Part shown: piece after piece, positions 1 to 11,628 of the stretch
Numbering within the stretch: the first letter of the stretch is position 1
Layout of the letters: each line of letters opens with the position of its first letter
From: Eleusine coracana subsp. coracana
Lineage: Eukaryota; Streptophyta; Magnoliopsida; Poales; Poaceae
Reading direction: 5' to 3'
Assembly: GCA_032690845.1 (NCBI GenBank)
Contig: CM064417.1
Location: forward strand, 20,676,501 to 20,740,500
DNA: 64,000 nucleotides
Program-made: the position numbers and the translations under genes
The notes under the pieces: generated by a model
Told to the model about the DNA's origin: nothing
Seen by the model: only the letters and a program-made list of their open reading frames with translations
Databases searched by the model: none

Positions 1-1627
1 CTCTAGCTGTGGTTGAGGGGGAGGTACGCTCTAAGAGAGAGGCTCCTCACCACATTCAACGTCAACATCCACCTCAACAGATGATTGGTAATCTCTATGA
101 GAGGACAACAAGGTTAAGGTCTGCACATCTCATCTACTTTACCAATTCTCTCTTCGTTGCCACCTTTGAACCTCGGGATGTTGGACACGCACTATTTGAT
201 AAACATTGGGTTAATGCCATGCATGCGGAGTTGGAAAACTTTGAGAGAAACAAAGTTTGGACCCTAGTAGAGCCTTCTGTTGGTGTCAATGTCATAGGAA
301 CCAAGTGGGCATCCAAAAACAAACATGGGGAAGATGGTGAGGTTGTTAGAAATAAGGATAGGCTTGTTTCTCAGGGTTTAGCCAAGTTGAGGGCTTAGAC
401 TATGGTGAAACCTTTGCTCCTGTTGCACGCATAGAAACCATTAGGATCTTGCTTACATTTGCTGCCTCTAAGGGCATTAGACTCTACCAAATGGATGTAT
501 GGTTTCATAGAGGAAGAGGTTTATGTGAAACAACCACCTGGATTTGAGCACCACAAATACCCAAACCGAGTGTACAAGCTTCAGAAGGCTTTGTACAGGC
601 TAAAGCAAGCAACTAGGACATGGTATGCTAGGCTTAAGACCTTCTTGCTAGAGCGCGGGTATGTCATGGGGTGTGCTGACAAAACCTTGTTCACTCTAAA
701 GCATGGCAATGACTTTCTAATGGTTCTGATATACGTGGATGATATCATCTTTGGTGGTTCCTCTCATGCTCTTGTGTCCAGATTTCAGGAAGCTATGGAA
801 AGTGAATTTCAGATGTCGATGATGGGTGAGCTCACCTTCTTTGTTGGACTTCAAATCATGCAGTGCAAGCAAGCCACCTTCATACATCAAGCCAAGTACA
901 TGAAGGATCTCCTGAAGAAGTTCGACATGGTTAATGTGAAGCGTTGTCAACAACAATGTCCACCACAACAGCACTTGACCCTGACGAAGACTGTGAAGCG
1001 GTGGATAGGGCGTATAGGAGCATGATTGGCTCCCTCTTGTACCTGACAGCGATGAGACCCGACATACACTTTGCAGTGTGTCTTTGTACTTGCTTTCAAG
1101 CTTCCCCAAGGGTGACTCATCGCAAAGCTATCAAGCACATCTTCAGGTATGTCAAATACACCCTTGAGTTCGGTATTTGGTACTCTGCATCTTCATCTCT
1201 TGATATCATTGGGTATCTGGATGCAGACTTTGCTGGATGTAGAATTGATAGGAAGAGCACTTCTGGTACTTGCCATTTTTTGGGTACTTCTTTGATCAGT
1301 TTGCCTTCTCGTAAGCAGTCGAGTGTAGCCCAATCCACCATAGAGGCTGAGTATGTTGCTGCTACTAGCTACTGCTCACAAATCCTATGGATAGTATCCA
1401 CCATGAGAGACTATGGGTTAACCTTTAAGAGTGTTCCACTCATGTGTGATAACTCTAGTGCCATATGCTTAGCCAAAAACCCAGTCCAACATGGTAAGGT
1501 CAAACACATAAATGTGGGATTCCACATCCTAAGAGATAATGTTGAGAAGGGTGATGTTGAGCTCAAATACATTGATTATTAACACCAATTGGCTGATATC
1601 GTTACCAAGCCCCTAGATGCTTCGTGA
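1..1627 (+). pseudogene. Copia element A: reverse transcriptase-RNase H, 3' part of pol (broken)
   Basis: This is the 3' part of a Ty1/copia polyprotein that copies element RNA into DNA and degrades the template. The N-terminal RT signature around 230-310 (NKVWTLV...GTKW) is followed by the PPGFE and ALYRLKQA blocks near 535-610. The active-site block YVDDIIFGG is intact at about 736-762. RNase H follows at about 1200-1600 (DADFAGC, RKSTSGTCHFLG, EAEYVAA, CDNSSA), ending in ADIVTKPLD near 1590-1620. The frame is broken by a stop and shift near 398-460 and another shift near 944-1025, and the block normally carrying DVKSAFLNG is deleted near 490-505. Integrase, protease and gag lie outside the window. 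The env-like ORF expected downstream for a SIRE-type element is not recognisable. Confidence 0.9.
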
Positions 1628-2140
1628 TTCGCTTTTCTTCGGGGGTGGGGGGGAGCTTGGTGTTTGCCATCCTTATGGCATCTTTCGGGGGGAGTTGGTG
1701 TTCTCTTGTACATATGTATCTTACCTTTTCGCATTGCATCTCATATGTAATATATGCATTGGTAGATGAGCTTTGATTCTTATGCTTTCTTGCATTTCTA
1801 TGGATGTGATAGTAATCTCTCACGCTTAGATTTTCTAGATGGCTTGTTATATACTCTTTTGAGCAACTTGCTGATCTTAAAGGTAAACTTAGCTTCTTGT
1901 GATCCTTATGAACTAATCTTGCTAAGACTTGCTCACCATGTGTATAATTGCTTTTGTCCTTGTTGAAACTTGCATTGAGGCTAGTCTAGAGGATATCTTG
2001 GCCATGGCACCTTGTGTTTGCAAAATATGGCTTTGCAAACATTTAGCTCATGATGGAACATTGTGGGAACGTTTGTTCCTTTTGCTATAAAGGCATGCTC
2101 ATCCTTATGCTTTTAATTTGCAAAATAAGTTGATTGTGCT

Positions 2141-2288
2141 TCGAAGCCTCGGGGTGTTTGCCGTACCCAGTCGTGCGACCCTCCGTATGGATTAGAAATA
2201 ACATAAAAATGATAAATCCAAACATTATACTTTGAAGCCTCAGGGTGTTTGCCGTACCCAGTCGTGCGACCCTCCGCACGGATTAGAA
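2141..2288 (+). repeat. Tandem duplication, period about 91 bp
   Basis: Two copies begin at 2141 and 2232. Each carries gaagcctc[ga]gggtgtttgcc, the block cgtacccagtcgtgcgaccc, then ctccg and gattagaa. The first copy has tatg and the second cacg after ctccg. It lies in the 3' spacer of element A. Confidence 0.9.
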
Positions 2289-3050
2289 GATACATGAGGA
2301 TCACATAAGAATAATGCTTTTTTCTTTTCTTATGAGTCTTTGTTGCATATGTGAGCATTTGTAGAGCTTATTCTCTATGAATGCTTCTTGCCTTGGTTGA
2401 GATTGAGACTGGCTAGTTTCTTTTGATTAACTTGATGCTTGTTTTGCCTTGGATGGGAGTACATATACATGTCGTGGCAGCTTTTCTCATGATGAGCAAA
2501 TTTGATTCTATCTAAGCTAGTCAATCTTTTTGCTTAGCTTGTATAGCTCTTGGTGTTTATGCCTTGCTATATATTTTTGTTCTTTGTATGATTGTGAGCT
2601 ATTTCTTTTACACTGCATAGCTCTATCCTTGTGATTAGCAAGGTTAAATGCTTGTTTTCATAATTGTTGAAGCTCCTTAGGTTTGCATTTTCATGCATTG
2701 CATGTTTGCTTGTTCTTTTGCCTCTTTGATGAGTTCATTGCCAAAGGGGGAGAAAATATTGGGTTATGCACAAATAATACTAAGAAACATAAAATGATCC
2801 ATTTTGCATTACATGATACCTACCACAAGTTGAAGGGGAGCATATCATGTCCTTGAGCGTCTTTCATGTGCTTTTCACGATCTTTGCGTTCTCATGTGGC
2901 TTTCTTTGTCAACTCTTGGTTTTTGTGATCCCTCTTATGCTAGATGGCTACTTTTCACCTTTTTCTTTAGGTTTTAGCCATTTGGATGTGTTTATTTGGT
3001 TTCGCATTTCAAAATTCTAAGCTTTATGCATTTATTGTTGTCAATGTACT

Positions 3051-3065
3051 CATCAAGGGAGAGAT
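3051..3065 (+). promoter_or_regulatory. Element A polypurine tract
   Basis: The purine run caagggagagat sits immediately before a TG that opens a new LTR-like sequence. The same arrangement (ATCA, purines, gagat or ggat, TG) precedes the LTRs at 59009 and 56701. This would prime plus-strand DNA synthesis. Confidence 0.6.
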
Positions 3066-3922
3066 TGAGAAACCATGTGGAAATGTGCCATGGTTTGCAA
3101 TATGTGATGAGTAATTGACATTGGTTGAGTTTGGTGTTTGAGTTGAAATGCGGGAATCTAGGGATTGCATGAGTTTGTGCATATCATGGTTTTGAATAAC
3201 CGGAGTTGTTAAGGATGTTGGAGGGTTTGCAGGATATGGGAAATATGTTTGCTTGTCTCATGATGTGTAGGTCACTAGAGTCAACTTGGCGGTCAACAGT
3301 GAGAGGATCGGGCACAAGTAGGCGACTTGGGGCCGGACGATCGGAAGGTCGGGTGAAGTCAAGGGTGATCCGTACCATACATGCGGAGAGGCAAGAAGCA
3401 CAAACGATTTCGCGGTTGAGCCTCAAAACCATGGATGGTGATCAAGACGGCGGGGTGGACCAAGTCAAAGGTGATCGGGCGTCGGTGAAAGTAGATGCAT
3501 CCAATGGACCAGAGGCGGGAGAGACTTGCCGACGAGGAGGATCATAGGACGAGGTGACACGCGTCAAGATCAAGAAGTCGTGCTTTGAGAAGCATGCAAG
3601 GCGGTTTCCCGGTTTGGGCCTCAAAACTGGTGGCGGCGATTAGAGGTGCACGTGGCACCATCGCAGAGCTTGCATCAAGCGAAGCAAAGTTGTGATGGGC
3701 TCGATGGCGTTCGGGCGAAGGAAAAAGAGTTGGACGGTTTTGCCCCTGGTGGTAGGTGGCAATGAGTTATAGGTCAAGGGTAGAGTTGTCTTGGACCCTA
3801 GGCCTATGTAAGGACAGGTGTAGCTGGTGGGAGAGGTGCTTCTTCCAATTAGCCTTGTGTTAGGAAATTATTTCAAAGTGCTAGGAGAGATCTTCATGTA
3901 ATAGAGGAGAGGAGAGGATGTG
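3066..3922 (+). mobile_element. Element A 3' LTR, left part
   Basis: The LTR begins with TGAGAAACCATG directly after the polypurine tract and runs uninterrupted until gypsy element G1 begins at 3923. It continues at 11629-12760, giving about 2.0 kb in total. There is no ORF of note. The boundary rests on the tract plus TG and on analogy with the other SIRE-type LTRs here, because no second copy of this LTR is in the window. Confidence 0.6.
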
Positions 3923-4814
3923 TGATGTGAACAAGGGTTCCCGATCTTTTGAAAGGTTCTTGGTAAGTTGATTTGGTCGGAGGCGACACACAAATCGATT
4001 CGACTTCAGAACACCACATTCTAAACCCCGCAATCGCAGCATGACGTCTCCTCTGGTTATCAACCGTCCAAGGACGATTGACCTCCCCGAGAAGGCAAAT
4101 GGCTGCCTGCGAATCAAGAACATAAGCAAGAAGAACGAAGAATGCAACACAATTGCAGATGTATAATTAAACTCACGAAGTTGGGGTCTCACAAATCGAT
4201 GAACGGCGACACTGTTTATGAACAGAATTGATCTAAGCAAAACCCAAACCCTAATGGTGCGGCAGCGGATGTATATGAACACCCTAGGGTCGTGCAATAC
4301 CCTCTGGACGTGCCCCTAATTGGGCTCAACTAGATACAAAGCCCAAAGGCCAAAAATAGGCGACGCAGCACCGACACAGATTCTGGACCCTCTCTTGTTT
4401 CGACGATTTCTGATGATTCCGGATGGATTTTGACATGAGGCCGACGGCATTGGACAGGTCTTCTCCTTATCTTTCCATGCATATGTAGAACGCCCAATTC
4501 CGAGTCTGTATGCGTCCTGGGCGACCGTTTTAGTGCAGACTGGTCCTGGGCCCTGAAACAGACTCGAAGTCCATTTTGATTGGGCCTCCACGTTCCCAAC
4601 TCCTTATCCCATCATATCCTGGTCCTCTCCATGGTTCCTAATTATAAAATAATCATTAGGTAGCAAACCATTCTTAAAAGTAACATATAGGGAAGAACGT
4701 AGGAACGAGCTCACCTCTAAATTTAGTCGTCGTGCACGAGCTCTAGTCATTGGACCTTACAAGTCCAGAATTGGAGGAGTGTTGTGTGTATCCATAGGAA
4801 TGATGTCCTTATCA
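3923..4814 (-). repeat. G1 3' LTR (892 bp)
   Basis: It matches 10706-11628 over its whole length, with TG...CA ends. It lacks about 31 bp present in the other LTR near 11368-11398; the missing piece is bounded by a repeated cctccac, so slip deletion is likely. In minus sense it carries the end of the polyprotein tail (4316-4599). Confidence 0.93.
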
Positions 4815-6731
4815 TCCTCCCCCTCTTGAAGTGGAGTCGTCCTCGACTCAAGCTCATCCTCTTCTCCCAAGTATGGTTTCAAATTTGAAATGTTAAAAGT
4901 AGGACTAACCCCGAACTCGGGAGGCAACTCATGTTTGTATGCATTATCATTAATCTTCTCCATTATTTTAAATGGACCATCAGCTCAAGGCATTAGTTCA
5001 GACTTTCTCAATTCTAGAAATCTATCCTTCCTCAAGTGTAGCCACACTAAATCTCCTACATCAAGCTTTACTTCCTTTCTATCTTTATTACTAGCAATTT
5101 TATACTTTTCATTCATCTTTTCAGTGCTAAGTCTAGTGGTCTCATGCATTTGCAAAATAAATTCAGCACGCTCCTTAGCATCAACATGAACTCTCTCATT
5201 AATAGGTAGAGGAAGTATATCAAGTGGAATACGGGGATCAAAATCATACACTACCTTGAAGGGACTTACCTTGGTAGTATAATGTTTTGCCCGATTATAA
5301 GCAAACTCAACATGAGGCAAGGATTCTTCCCATTGCTTCAAATTTTTCTTCAAAATAGCTCTCAACATAGTGCCCAAAGTGCGGTTCACAACCTCAGTTT
5401 GTCCATCAGTTTGTGGATCACAAGTTGTAGAAAATAGCAACTTTGTACCCAACATATTCCAAAGCGTGCGCCAAAAATGACTCAAGAATTTTGCATCATG
5501 ATCTAAAACAATAGTAGAAGGCATACCATGCAAACGTACAATTTCTTTGAAAAAGAGGTCAGCAATATAACTAGCATCATCAGTTTTATGACATGGTATA
5601 AAGTGTGCCATCTTAGAAAAACGATCCACAACAACAAAAATGCTATCACTCCCCCTCTTAGTCCTAGGCAGTCCTAAAACAAAGTCAATAGAAATATCCG
5701 CCCAAGGAATAGAAGGAACTGGAAGTGGCGTGTATAAACCATGTGGATTCAATCGAGACTTAGCTTTTTGACATGTAGTGCAGCGAGCAACAAAACGCTC
5801 AACATCTTTCCTCATTCTTGGCCAAAAGAAGTGTGTGGCCAAAATATCCTCCGTCTTCTTAGCACCAAAATGACCCATCAATCCACCTCCATGCGCCTCC
5901 TGCAACAACAAAAGACGAACGGAACCAACTGGAATGCATAGGCGGTTAGCTCTAAACAAGAAACCATCATTCAACACAAATTTGTTCCAAGCATGACCTT
6001 CTTTACAGTGCAGCAATACATCTTTAAAATCAACATCAGCAACATATTGTTCTTTAATTGCCTCAAGTCCAAAAATTCTACAATCAAGTTGAGACAACAA
6101 AGTATATCGCCTAGATAAAGCATCAGCAATCGCATTATCCTTCCCTTTCTTATGTTTAATAATATAAGGAAAAGACTCAATAAACTCAACCCATTTAGCA
6201 TGTCTACGGTTCAAATTGCATTGAGAACGAATATAGTTAAGTGATTCATGATCAGAATCAATAACAAATTCTTTGGGCAACAAATAATGACGCCACGTCT
6301 CTAAAGAACGTACAAGTGCATATAGTTCCTTATCATACATGGAATAATTCAAAACAGGCCCAGTATTTCTCACTAAAGTATGCAACAGGTTTACCATCTT
6401 GCATCAAAACACCACCAATGCCTATACCACTAGCATCACATTCAAGCTCAAAAGTCTTATCAAAATTGGGTAATTGCAGCAATGGTGCATGTGTAAGTTT
6501 GTCCTTTAAAGCATCAAAAGACTCATGATGTACCTTACCCCAATGGAAGTCAACGCCTTTCTTTGTCAACTCATGCAATGGTGCACCAATGGTGCTGAAA
6601 TCTTTGACAAAGCGGCGGTAGAAACCTGCAAGACCATGAAAACTCCTCACCTGTGTGATAGTTTTTGGTACAGGCCAGCTCTTCACCTGTGTGATAGTTT
6701 TTGGCTTCAATCTTTGCGTCATCCACCTCAA
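4316..6731 (-). pseudogene. G1 RNase H-integrase and C-terminal tail (broken)
   Basis: Read leftwards, 6731-6333 holds the connection and the start of RNase H (FHGLAGFYRRFVKDF, then CDASGIGIGGVL). 6397-4985 is a 470-codon frame with the rest of RNase H (HESLNYIRSQ, IADALSRR), the integrase zinc finger (GLMGHFGAKKT...CTTCQKAK), and the DDE core with SIDFVLGLP near 5670 and TDGQTEVVN near 5400. The position equivalent to SDRD reads LDHD. A GPY/F-like module (GDLVWLHLRKDRF) follows near 5045-5010. The tail continues in pieces (ISNLKPYLGEEDELESRTT; TRARARRLN) into the 3' LTR. Breaks are a frameshift near 6380 and a stop at 4985. A 36-bp in-frame duplication lies at 6648-6704. Integrase inserts the DNA copy into the genome; this copy is dead. 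Confidence 0.9.
4815..4830 (-). promoter_or_regulatory. G1 polypurine tract
   Basis: In element sense it reads TTCAAGAGGGGGAGGA, directly before the 3' LTR. The same tract is seen in element E at 24723-24738. Confidence 0.85.
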
Positions 6732-6768
6732 TTACCAATGGAGTCACAACATATCCAAGAAAAGAGAC

Positions 6769-8260
6769 TCAATCCGTGCAAAAGGTGCACTTCTCAAGGT
6801 TACCAAATAAACGTGCAACTCGCAAAGCACCAAAAACAGCACGCAAATGAATCATATGATCATCCATGGATTTGCTATAAATCAAGATATCATCAAAGTA
6901 AACAACCACAAATTTGCCAATAAAAGGTCTTAAAACCTCATTCATCAAACGTATGAAAGTACTGGGTGCATTAGTTAAACCAAAAGGCATTACTAACCAC
7001 TCATACAACCCGAATTTGGTTTTGAAAGATGTTTTCCATTCATCTCCAAGTTTCATTCTAATTTGATGGTAGCCACTATGCAAATCAATTTTAGTGAAAA
7101 TTATAGCACCACATAACTCATCAAGCATGTCGTCTAGCCTAGGAATAGGATGACGATACCTAATAGTAATGTTATTAATGGTTCTACCATCCACACACAT
7201 ACGCCAAGAAACATCTTTCTTAGGAACCAAAAGTACAGAAACAACACAAGGACTAAGTGAATGATGATCATACCCACGATCCAAAAGGTCTTGGACTTGT
7301 CGTTGTATCTCCTTAGTCTCCTCAGGGTTGGTCCTATAAGCAGCACGGTTTGGTAAAGTAGCATCAGGAATCAAATCAATTTGATGCTCAATCCCTCTCA
7401 AAGGTGGCAATCCCGGGGGTATCTTAGCTGGGAAAACATCCTCATACTCCTGCAAAAGGTTAGTGATAGCAGGAGGCAAAGCACTAGAAGCAATATCACC
7501 AAGCGAAAACAAGGCTTGTTTGCATATCAAAGCATAGCAAATATCATCAGCAGAAATTTCAGCAAGCTCAGATTTTGTGGCAAGACATGAACAACCTTGT
7601 AATTTAATTCCAGCACCCTTAGAACTTGAAGAATCATTACCATTACTTGGTGTAGAATCAGAATTAACAGGTTGCTGAATTTCAGGGCCTTTATTTTTTA
7701 AACTAGCAGCTCGTTCTAAATCAGCTTGTAAAATTTCAGCAGGGGTCATTGGTAACAAAGTAATTTTAGTTCCTTTATGCATAAAAGTGTACTTATTACT
7801 TTTACCATGGTGTACAGCATCATTATCAAATTTCCAAGGTCTACCCAATAAAAGTGAACAAGCTTGCATGGGTACAACATCACAATCAATAGAATCCACA
7901 TAGGAACCAATGGAAAAAGGAACTCTGCAAGTTTGTATTACCTTAGCTTTTCCAGAGTCATTTAACCACTGAATGTAGTATGGATATGGATGTGGGCGTG
8001 TGATCGAATCAAGCTTCTTAACCACATCAGAACTCACCAAATTGTTGCAGCTTTCTCCATCAATGATGACACATGCACAGCGGTTCTTGATAACGAAGAA
8101 AATCCGGAACAAGTTATGTCGCTGCATCGTCTTGGGCTGCTGGATTTGTCTGCTAAGCACACGCTGCACAATAATATTCATGTAGCCCATGGTATCTCCG
8201 CCTCCAAGGACGAGGTCACCGCTGGTGGCAGCAACATCCTCCTCCTCATCCTCCACATCG
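6769..8260 (-). pseudogene. G1 protease and reverse transcriptase
   Basis: This is a long open frame in continuity with the gag zinc knuckle, so gag and pol were probably one reading frame. The aspartic protease segment is near 8075-7830 (CVIIDGESCNNLV, then LLLGRPW); the catalytic block reads DGES where many relatives have DGGS. RT follows from about 7390: AAYRTNPEE, LVPKKD, MCVDGRTINN, KIDLHSGYHQIRM, MPFGLTNAPSTF, and the intact active site YFDDILIYSK near 6905-6880. The frame closes at a stop at 6769, after which the protein resumes at 6731. RT copies the element RNA in cytoplasmic particles. Confidence 0.92.
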
Positions 8261-9526
8261 GAGGTGCTCATGTAACCGCCATCATCTGTCGCCACATATG
8301 TCCGCCTACTTGGGCAATCTTCCTGCACATGACCAAGACCATGGCAGCGGTGGCACTGAATCCCTGTAGTGCGTCATGTCGAAGCAACAGATGAGGCACT
8401 ACTAGCCGGTACCTGCACAGAATTTTTACCTGAGCGCGTAGAAGGGGCAGGGGCTGATCTTGGTGCTGCTGAAACAACACTAGCTGGTGGGGGCGGCCGG
8501 AAAGATGGCTTGGGCAGCCCCGAAGTCCCCGTCGGCCGTGGTGGGTAGCAAGTCCTGGACTTGCTGTACTCCTCAAAAGCCTGGAAAAGTCCCTGTGATT
8601 CTTTCTCTGCAAGCATAGCATACTGGAAACATTGGTTGAGGGTAAAATTTATTATAATCAAGGATGTCATGAATTTCTATTCTCAAACCAGAATAAAAGC
8701 AGCAAATCTGATCCTCTACTTTTTCAACCATAGCACAATGAATCAAACCTGTCTGAAGCTCACTAAAATACTCTTGAACAGTTTTATCTCCTTGATCTAA
8801 ATGCTGCAGTTTATTATGAATCTCTCTATAAAAAGGAGGAACAAAACGATCACGCATTGCTACCTTAAGTTCTTCCCAAGTAGTAGGCAAATCAGTTTCA
8901 GCAGCTAGACCACTCCACCAAACAATAGCAAAGTTCTTAAACTCACTAGTGGCTTGTCTAACTCTATGTTGCTCAGGAACAAGGTGGGCATTAAATTTTT
9001 GTTCTACAGTCATTTCCCAATCAAGGTAAGCATCACCATCATACTGACCCGAAAATGAAGGAATTCAAAACTTAGTTTTAGCATACGGGTCATCTGGAGC
9101 ATGGTTACCTTGTGTGCGATGATTGTGATTGTGGAAACCACCCAAACCTTGAGGGTTACGTTGCAAACGACGTCGTAACCTTGCGGTCCTTGTAGCTGAC
9201 CTATCGATGGTGCCATCAGCCTTAAACACCGTTTCTTCATCATGATCGTCTTTAACGTCGTTGTTGGTGTTGGTGTTGGTGGTCTTGTGAGCGGTCTCCA
9301 ATTTGACAACCTGATCGGTTAACTTAGAGACTCTCTTATCCAACCGCTCAATGCTTTCTCCCAGGTGAAGCTTGGTGATGGCGTCGGTGACGGCCCTAGT
9401 GATCGTCTCTGCCAAATCACTTTGAACCACCTGCAAAGCCTTCTGCAGCTGACTTTGGCTCACACACTCATCAAATTTTGAGGGTGAAGCACCCTCTCCA
9501 TCGCTTCCTAACATTAGAAACACCAA
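8261..9526 (-). pseudogene. G1 gag with CCHC zinc knuckle
   Basis: Gag would form the particle core. The start at 9526 gives an N-terminal coiled-coil-like segment, a basic/asparagine-rich stretch, then the gag core near 9040-8600 (AIVWWSGL, PTTWEELK, LQHLDQGDKTVQEYF). The nucleic-acid-binding knuckle C-X2-C-X4-H-X4-C (CHRCHGLGHVQEDC) is intact at about 8357-8316. A stop near 9064 and a shift near 8573-8670 break the frame. The serine/proline-rich linker (8400-8560) is typical before the knuckle. Confidence 0.85.
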
Positions 9527-10690
9527 AATAGGAAATAAAAAGTGAAAATTATCCCTACAGAACTACTAAGCAGTGGTGCGTCTCAACACAGCAAAAGGAA
9601 GCTTCTTGCAAAGCTCTTACAAAGTTCTAAAAAAAACAAAGCAAAGGATACCAGGGAGGTGTGTTCCATGATTACAAGGGTTACAAAATAACCTGTGTGC
9701 TGTTCAGAAGAAATAGAGCTAGGAAGGCCAAATATATATATGTGAGTGGCACACAAATCAAAAACAGATAGTAAAGCTGAATAAGTGCCCAAGTAACTTG
9801 TCCCTAGTTGCTGGTCTAACTATGTCCTAGAACAGTAGTGATAGCAAATAAGAAACAAGAAGACAAAGGCACACAGTCGATAACAAAGGCTAAGTGTAAA
9901 AGAGCCAATCTTAGAAATTCCAGGGGGCTAGATGGAGCACTAGTAGGAATCCCAAATTTCTTTTTTTTTGATATTTTCTCCAACTCACTAACAAAGGAGG
10001 AGAAACCACAAAAAATTTCAGCTCAAACAGAGCTAGGACATGGCCTACAGAAAATCTTGAAGTTTCAGAAAACTCGGGTTTCAACTTGAATGAATGTTTT
10101 CTTTACCTTCCTGATTTTTTTTGAATTTTTTGACGAGGGCACATAGAGCATAGCCCAGTGTGTGTAACCTCAACTTTTTATCAAGAATCTCCTGTAAAAC
10201 TTTCAACCAAAACGGACAAGCAAAAAGTTATGGCTGTTTTACCGAAAGGGTGTCGGAATCGGTTATGAAGAAACCCGGGGTTTGAGTGAAACTCGAGTCA
10301 GATTTGGGGTCAGGTAGGGTTTTTTTGGCGGGGTGGATGCAGCGAAAAGTGGAATTTATGAGAATTGGTTCGAGGTATTGAGGGTGGGATTAGAATGGGC
10401 GTGTTGATCAATCAATCCTAGCACACAAAGCCGACAAAACCGAGGATGGTGGAAGGGATGGCGTCTAGGGTTGCAAGGGAAACACTACTGACAACAAAAA
10501 CACAAACTAAACCAGCGACTAAACAAGAACTAGGGCACAAACTCAACACTACGAACTCGGAAATTGAAATCTGCAAAGGCTAAACACGTGGTTATGGGCG
10601 GGGGAATTTTTTTTTTAGCTTTTCTGTGGACGATAGGAAGAACACGAAAACAAAACTAAAGAGTAGTGCGAACCTGATGGTGCACCTGAA
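9527..10690 (-). other. G1 leader between 5' LTR and gag
   Basis: About 1.16 kb without a credible ORF in element sense. It would hold the packaging and dimer signals of the RNA. Element E has a leader of similar size at 26222-27247. Confidence 0.7.
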
Positions 10691-10705
10691 GCTCTGATTA
10701 CCACT
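10691..10705 (-). promoter_or_regulatory. G1 primer binding site (initiator Met tRNA type)
   Basis: In element sense AGTGGTAATCAGAGC follows the 5' LTR directly. It matches the usual plant TGGTATCAGAGC site complementary to the initiator methionine tRNA 3' end, with one extra A. Confidence 0.8.
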
Positions 10706-11628
10706 TGATGTGAACAAAGGTTCCTGATCTTCTGAAAGGTTCTTGGTAAGTTGATTTGGTCGGAGGCAACACACAAATCGATTCGGGTTCAGAACAGCAC
10801 GTTCTAAATCCCGCAATCGCAGCATGACGTCTCCTCTGGTTATCAACCGTCCAAGGACGATTGACCTCGCCAAGAAGGCTAATCCCTGCCTGTGAATCAA
10901 GAACACAAGCAAGAACAACAAAGAATGCAACACAATTGCAGATGTATGATTAAACTCATGAAGTTCGGGTCTCCCAAACCGATGAACGGCAACACTGTTT
11001 ATGAACATAATTGATCTAAGAAAAACCCAAACACTAATGGTGTGGTGGCAGCTGTATATGAATACCCTAGGATCATGCAAGACCCTCTGGACACGCCCCT
11101 AATTGGGCTCAACTAGATACAAAGCCCAAAGGCCAAAAATAGGCGACGTAGCACCAACACAGATTCTGGACCCTCCTTTGTTTCAACGATTTTTGATGAC
11201 TCCTAATGAATTTTGACATGAGGCTGGCTGCATTGGAAAGGTCTTCTTCTTATCTTTCCGTGCATATGTAGAACGGCCAAATCTGAGTTTGTATGCGTCA
11301 TGGGCGACCGTTTTAGTGCAGACTGGTCCTGGGCCCCGAAACAGACTCGAAGTCGGTTTTGATTGGGCCTCCACTTTGGCTTCCAAGCCCTTGCTGGTCC
11401 TCCACGTTCCCAAATCCTTCTCCCATCATCTCCTGGTCCTCTCCATGGTTCCTAATCATAAAATAATTATTAGGTAGAAAACCATTCTTAAAAGTAATAT
11501 ATAGCAAAGAACGTAGGAACGAGCTCACCTTTAAATTTAGTCGTCGTGCACGAGCTCTAGTCATTGGACCTTGCAAGTCCAGAATTGGAGGAGTGTTGTG
11601 TATATCCATAGGAGTGATGTCCTCATCA
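10706..11628 (-). repeat. G1 5' LTR (923 bp)
   Basis: Matched with the 3' LTR at 3923-4814; it starts TGATGTGAAC and ends TCCTCATCA in plus sense. It contains an open minus frame at 11609-11313 corresponding to the protein tail that the 3' LTR copy encodes, including TRARARRLN. Confidence 0.93.

Larger units (their letters stand above)
1628..3065 (+). other. Element A 3' spacer between pol and LTR
   Basis: This AT-rich stretch has no credible ORF. It contains G-rich runs at 1639-1656 and 1687-1694, a 91-bp-period tandem duplication (separate entry), and the motif ttgccaaagggggagaa at about 2738-2754. Comparable motifs occur downstream of the env-like ORFs at about 19940, 56110 and 58550. By position it is the 3' untranslated part of a SIRE-type element whose env-like ORF has decayed or been lost. 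Confidence 0.6.
3923..11628 (-). mobile_element. Gypsy element G1 (chromovirus-like), complete but decayed
   Basis: This Ty3/gypsy element runs on the minus strand in the order 5' LTR (10706-11628), primer binding site, long leader, gag, protease, RT, RNase H, integrase, polypurine tract and 3' LTR (3923-4814). LTR ends are TGATGTGAAC and TCCTCATCA. The flanking 5-mers are atgtg (3918-3922) and gtgtg (11629-11633), a target duplication with one mismatch. It interrupts the 3' LTR of copia A. The protein tail appears to continue through the polypurine tract into the 3' LTR, a layout I recall for CRM-clade chromoviruses; the clade is inference. Confidence 0.93.
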
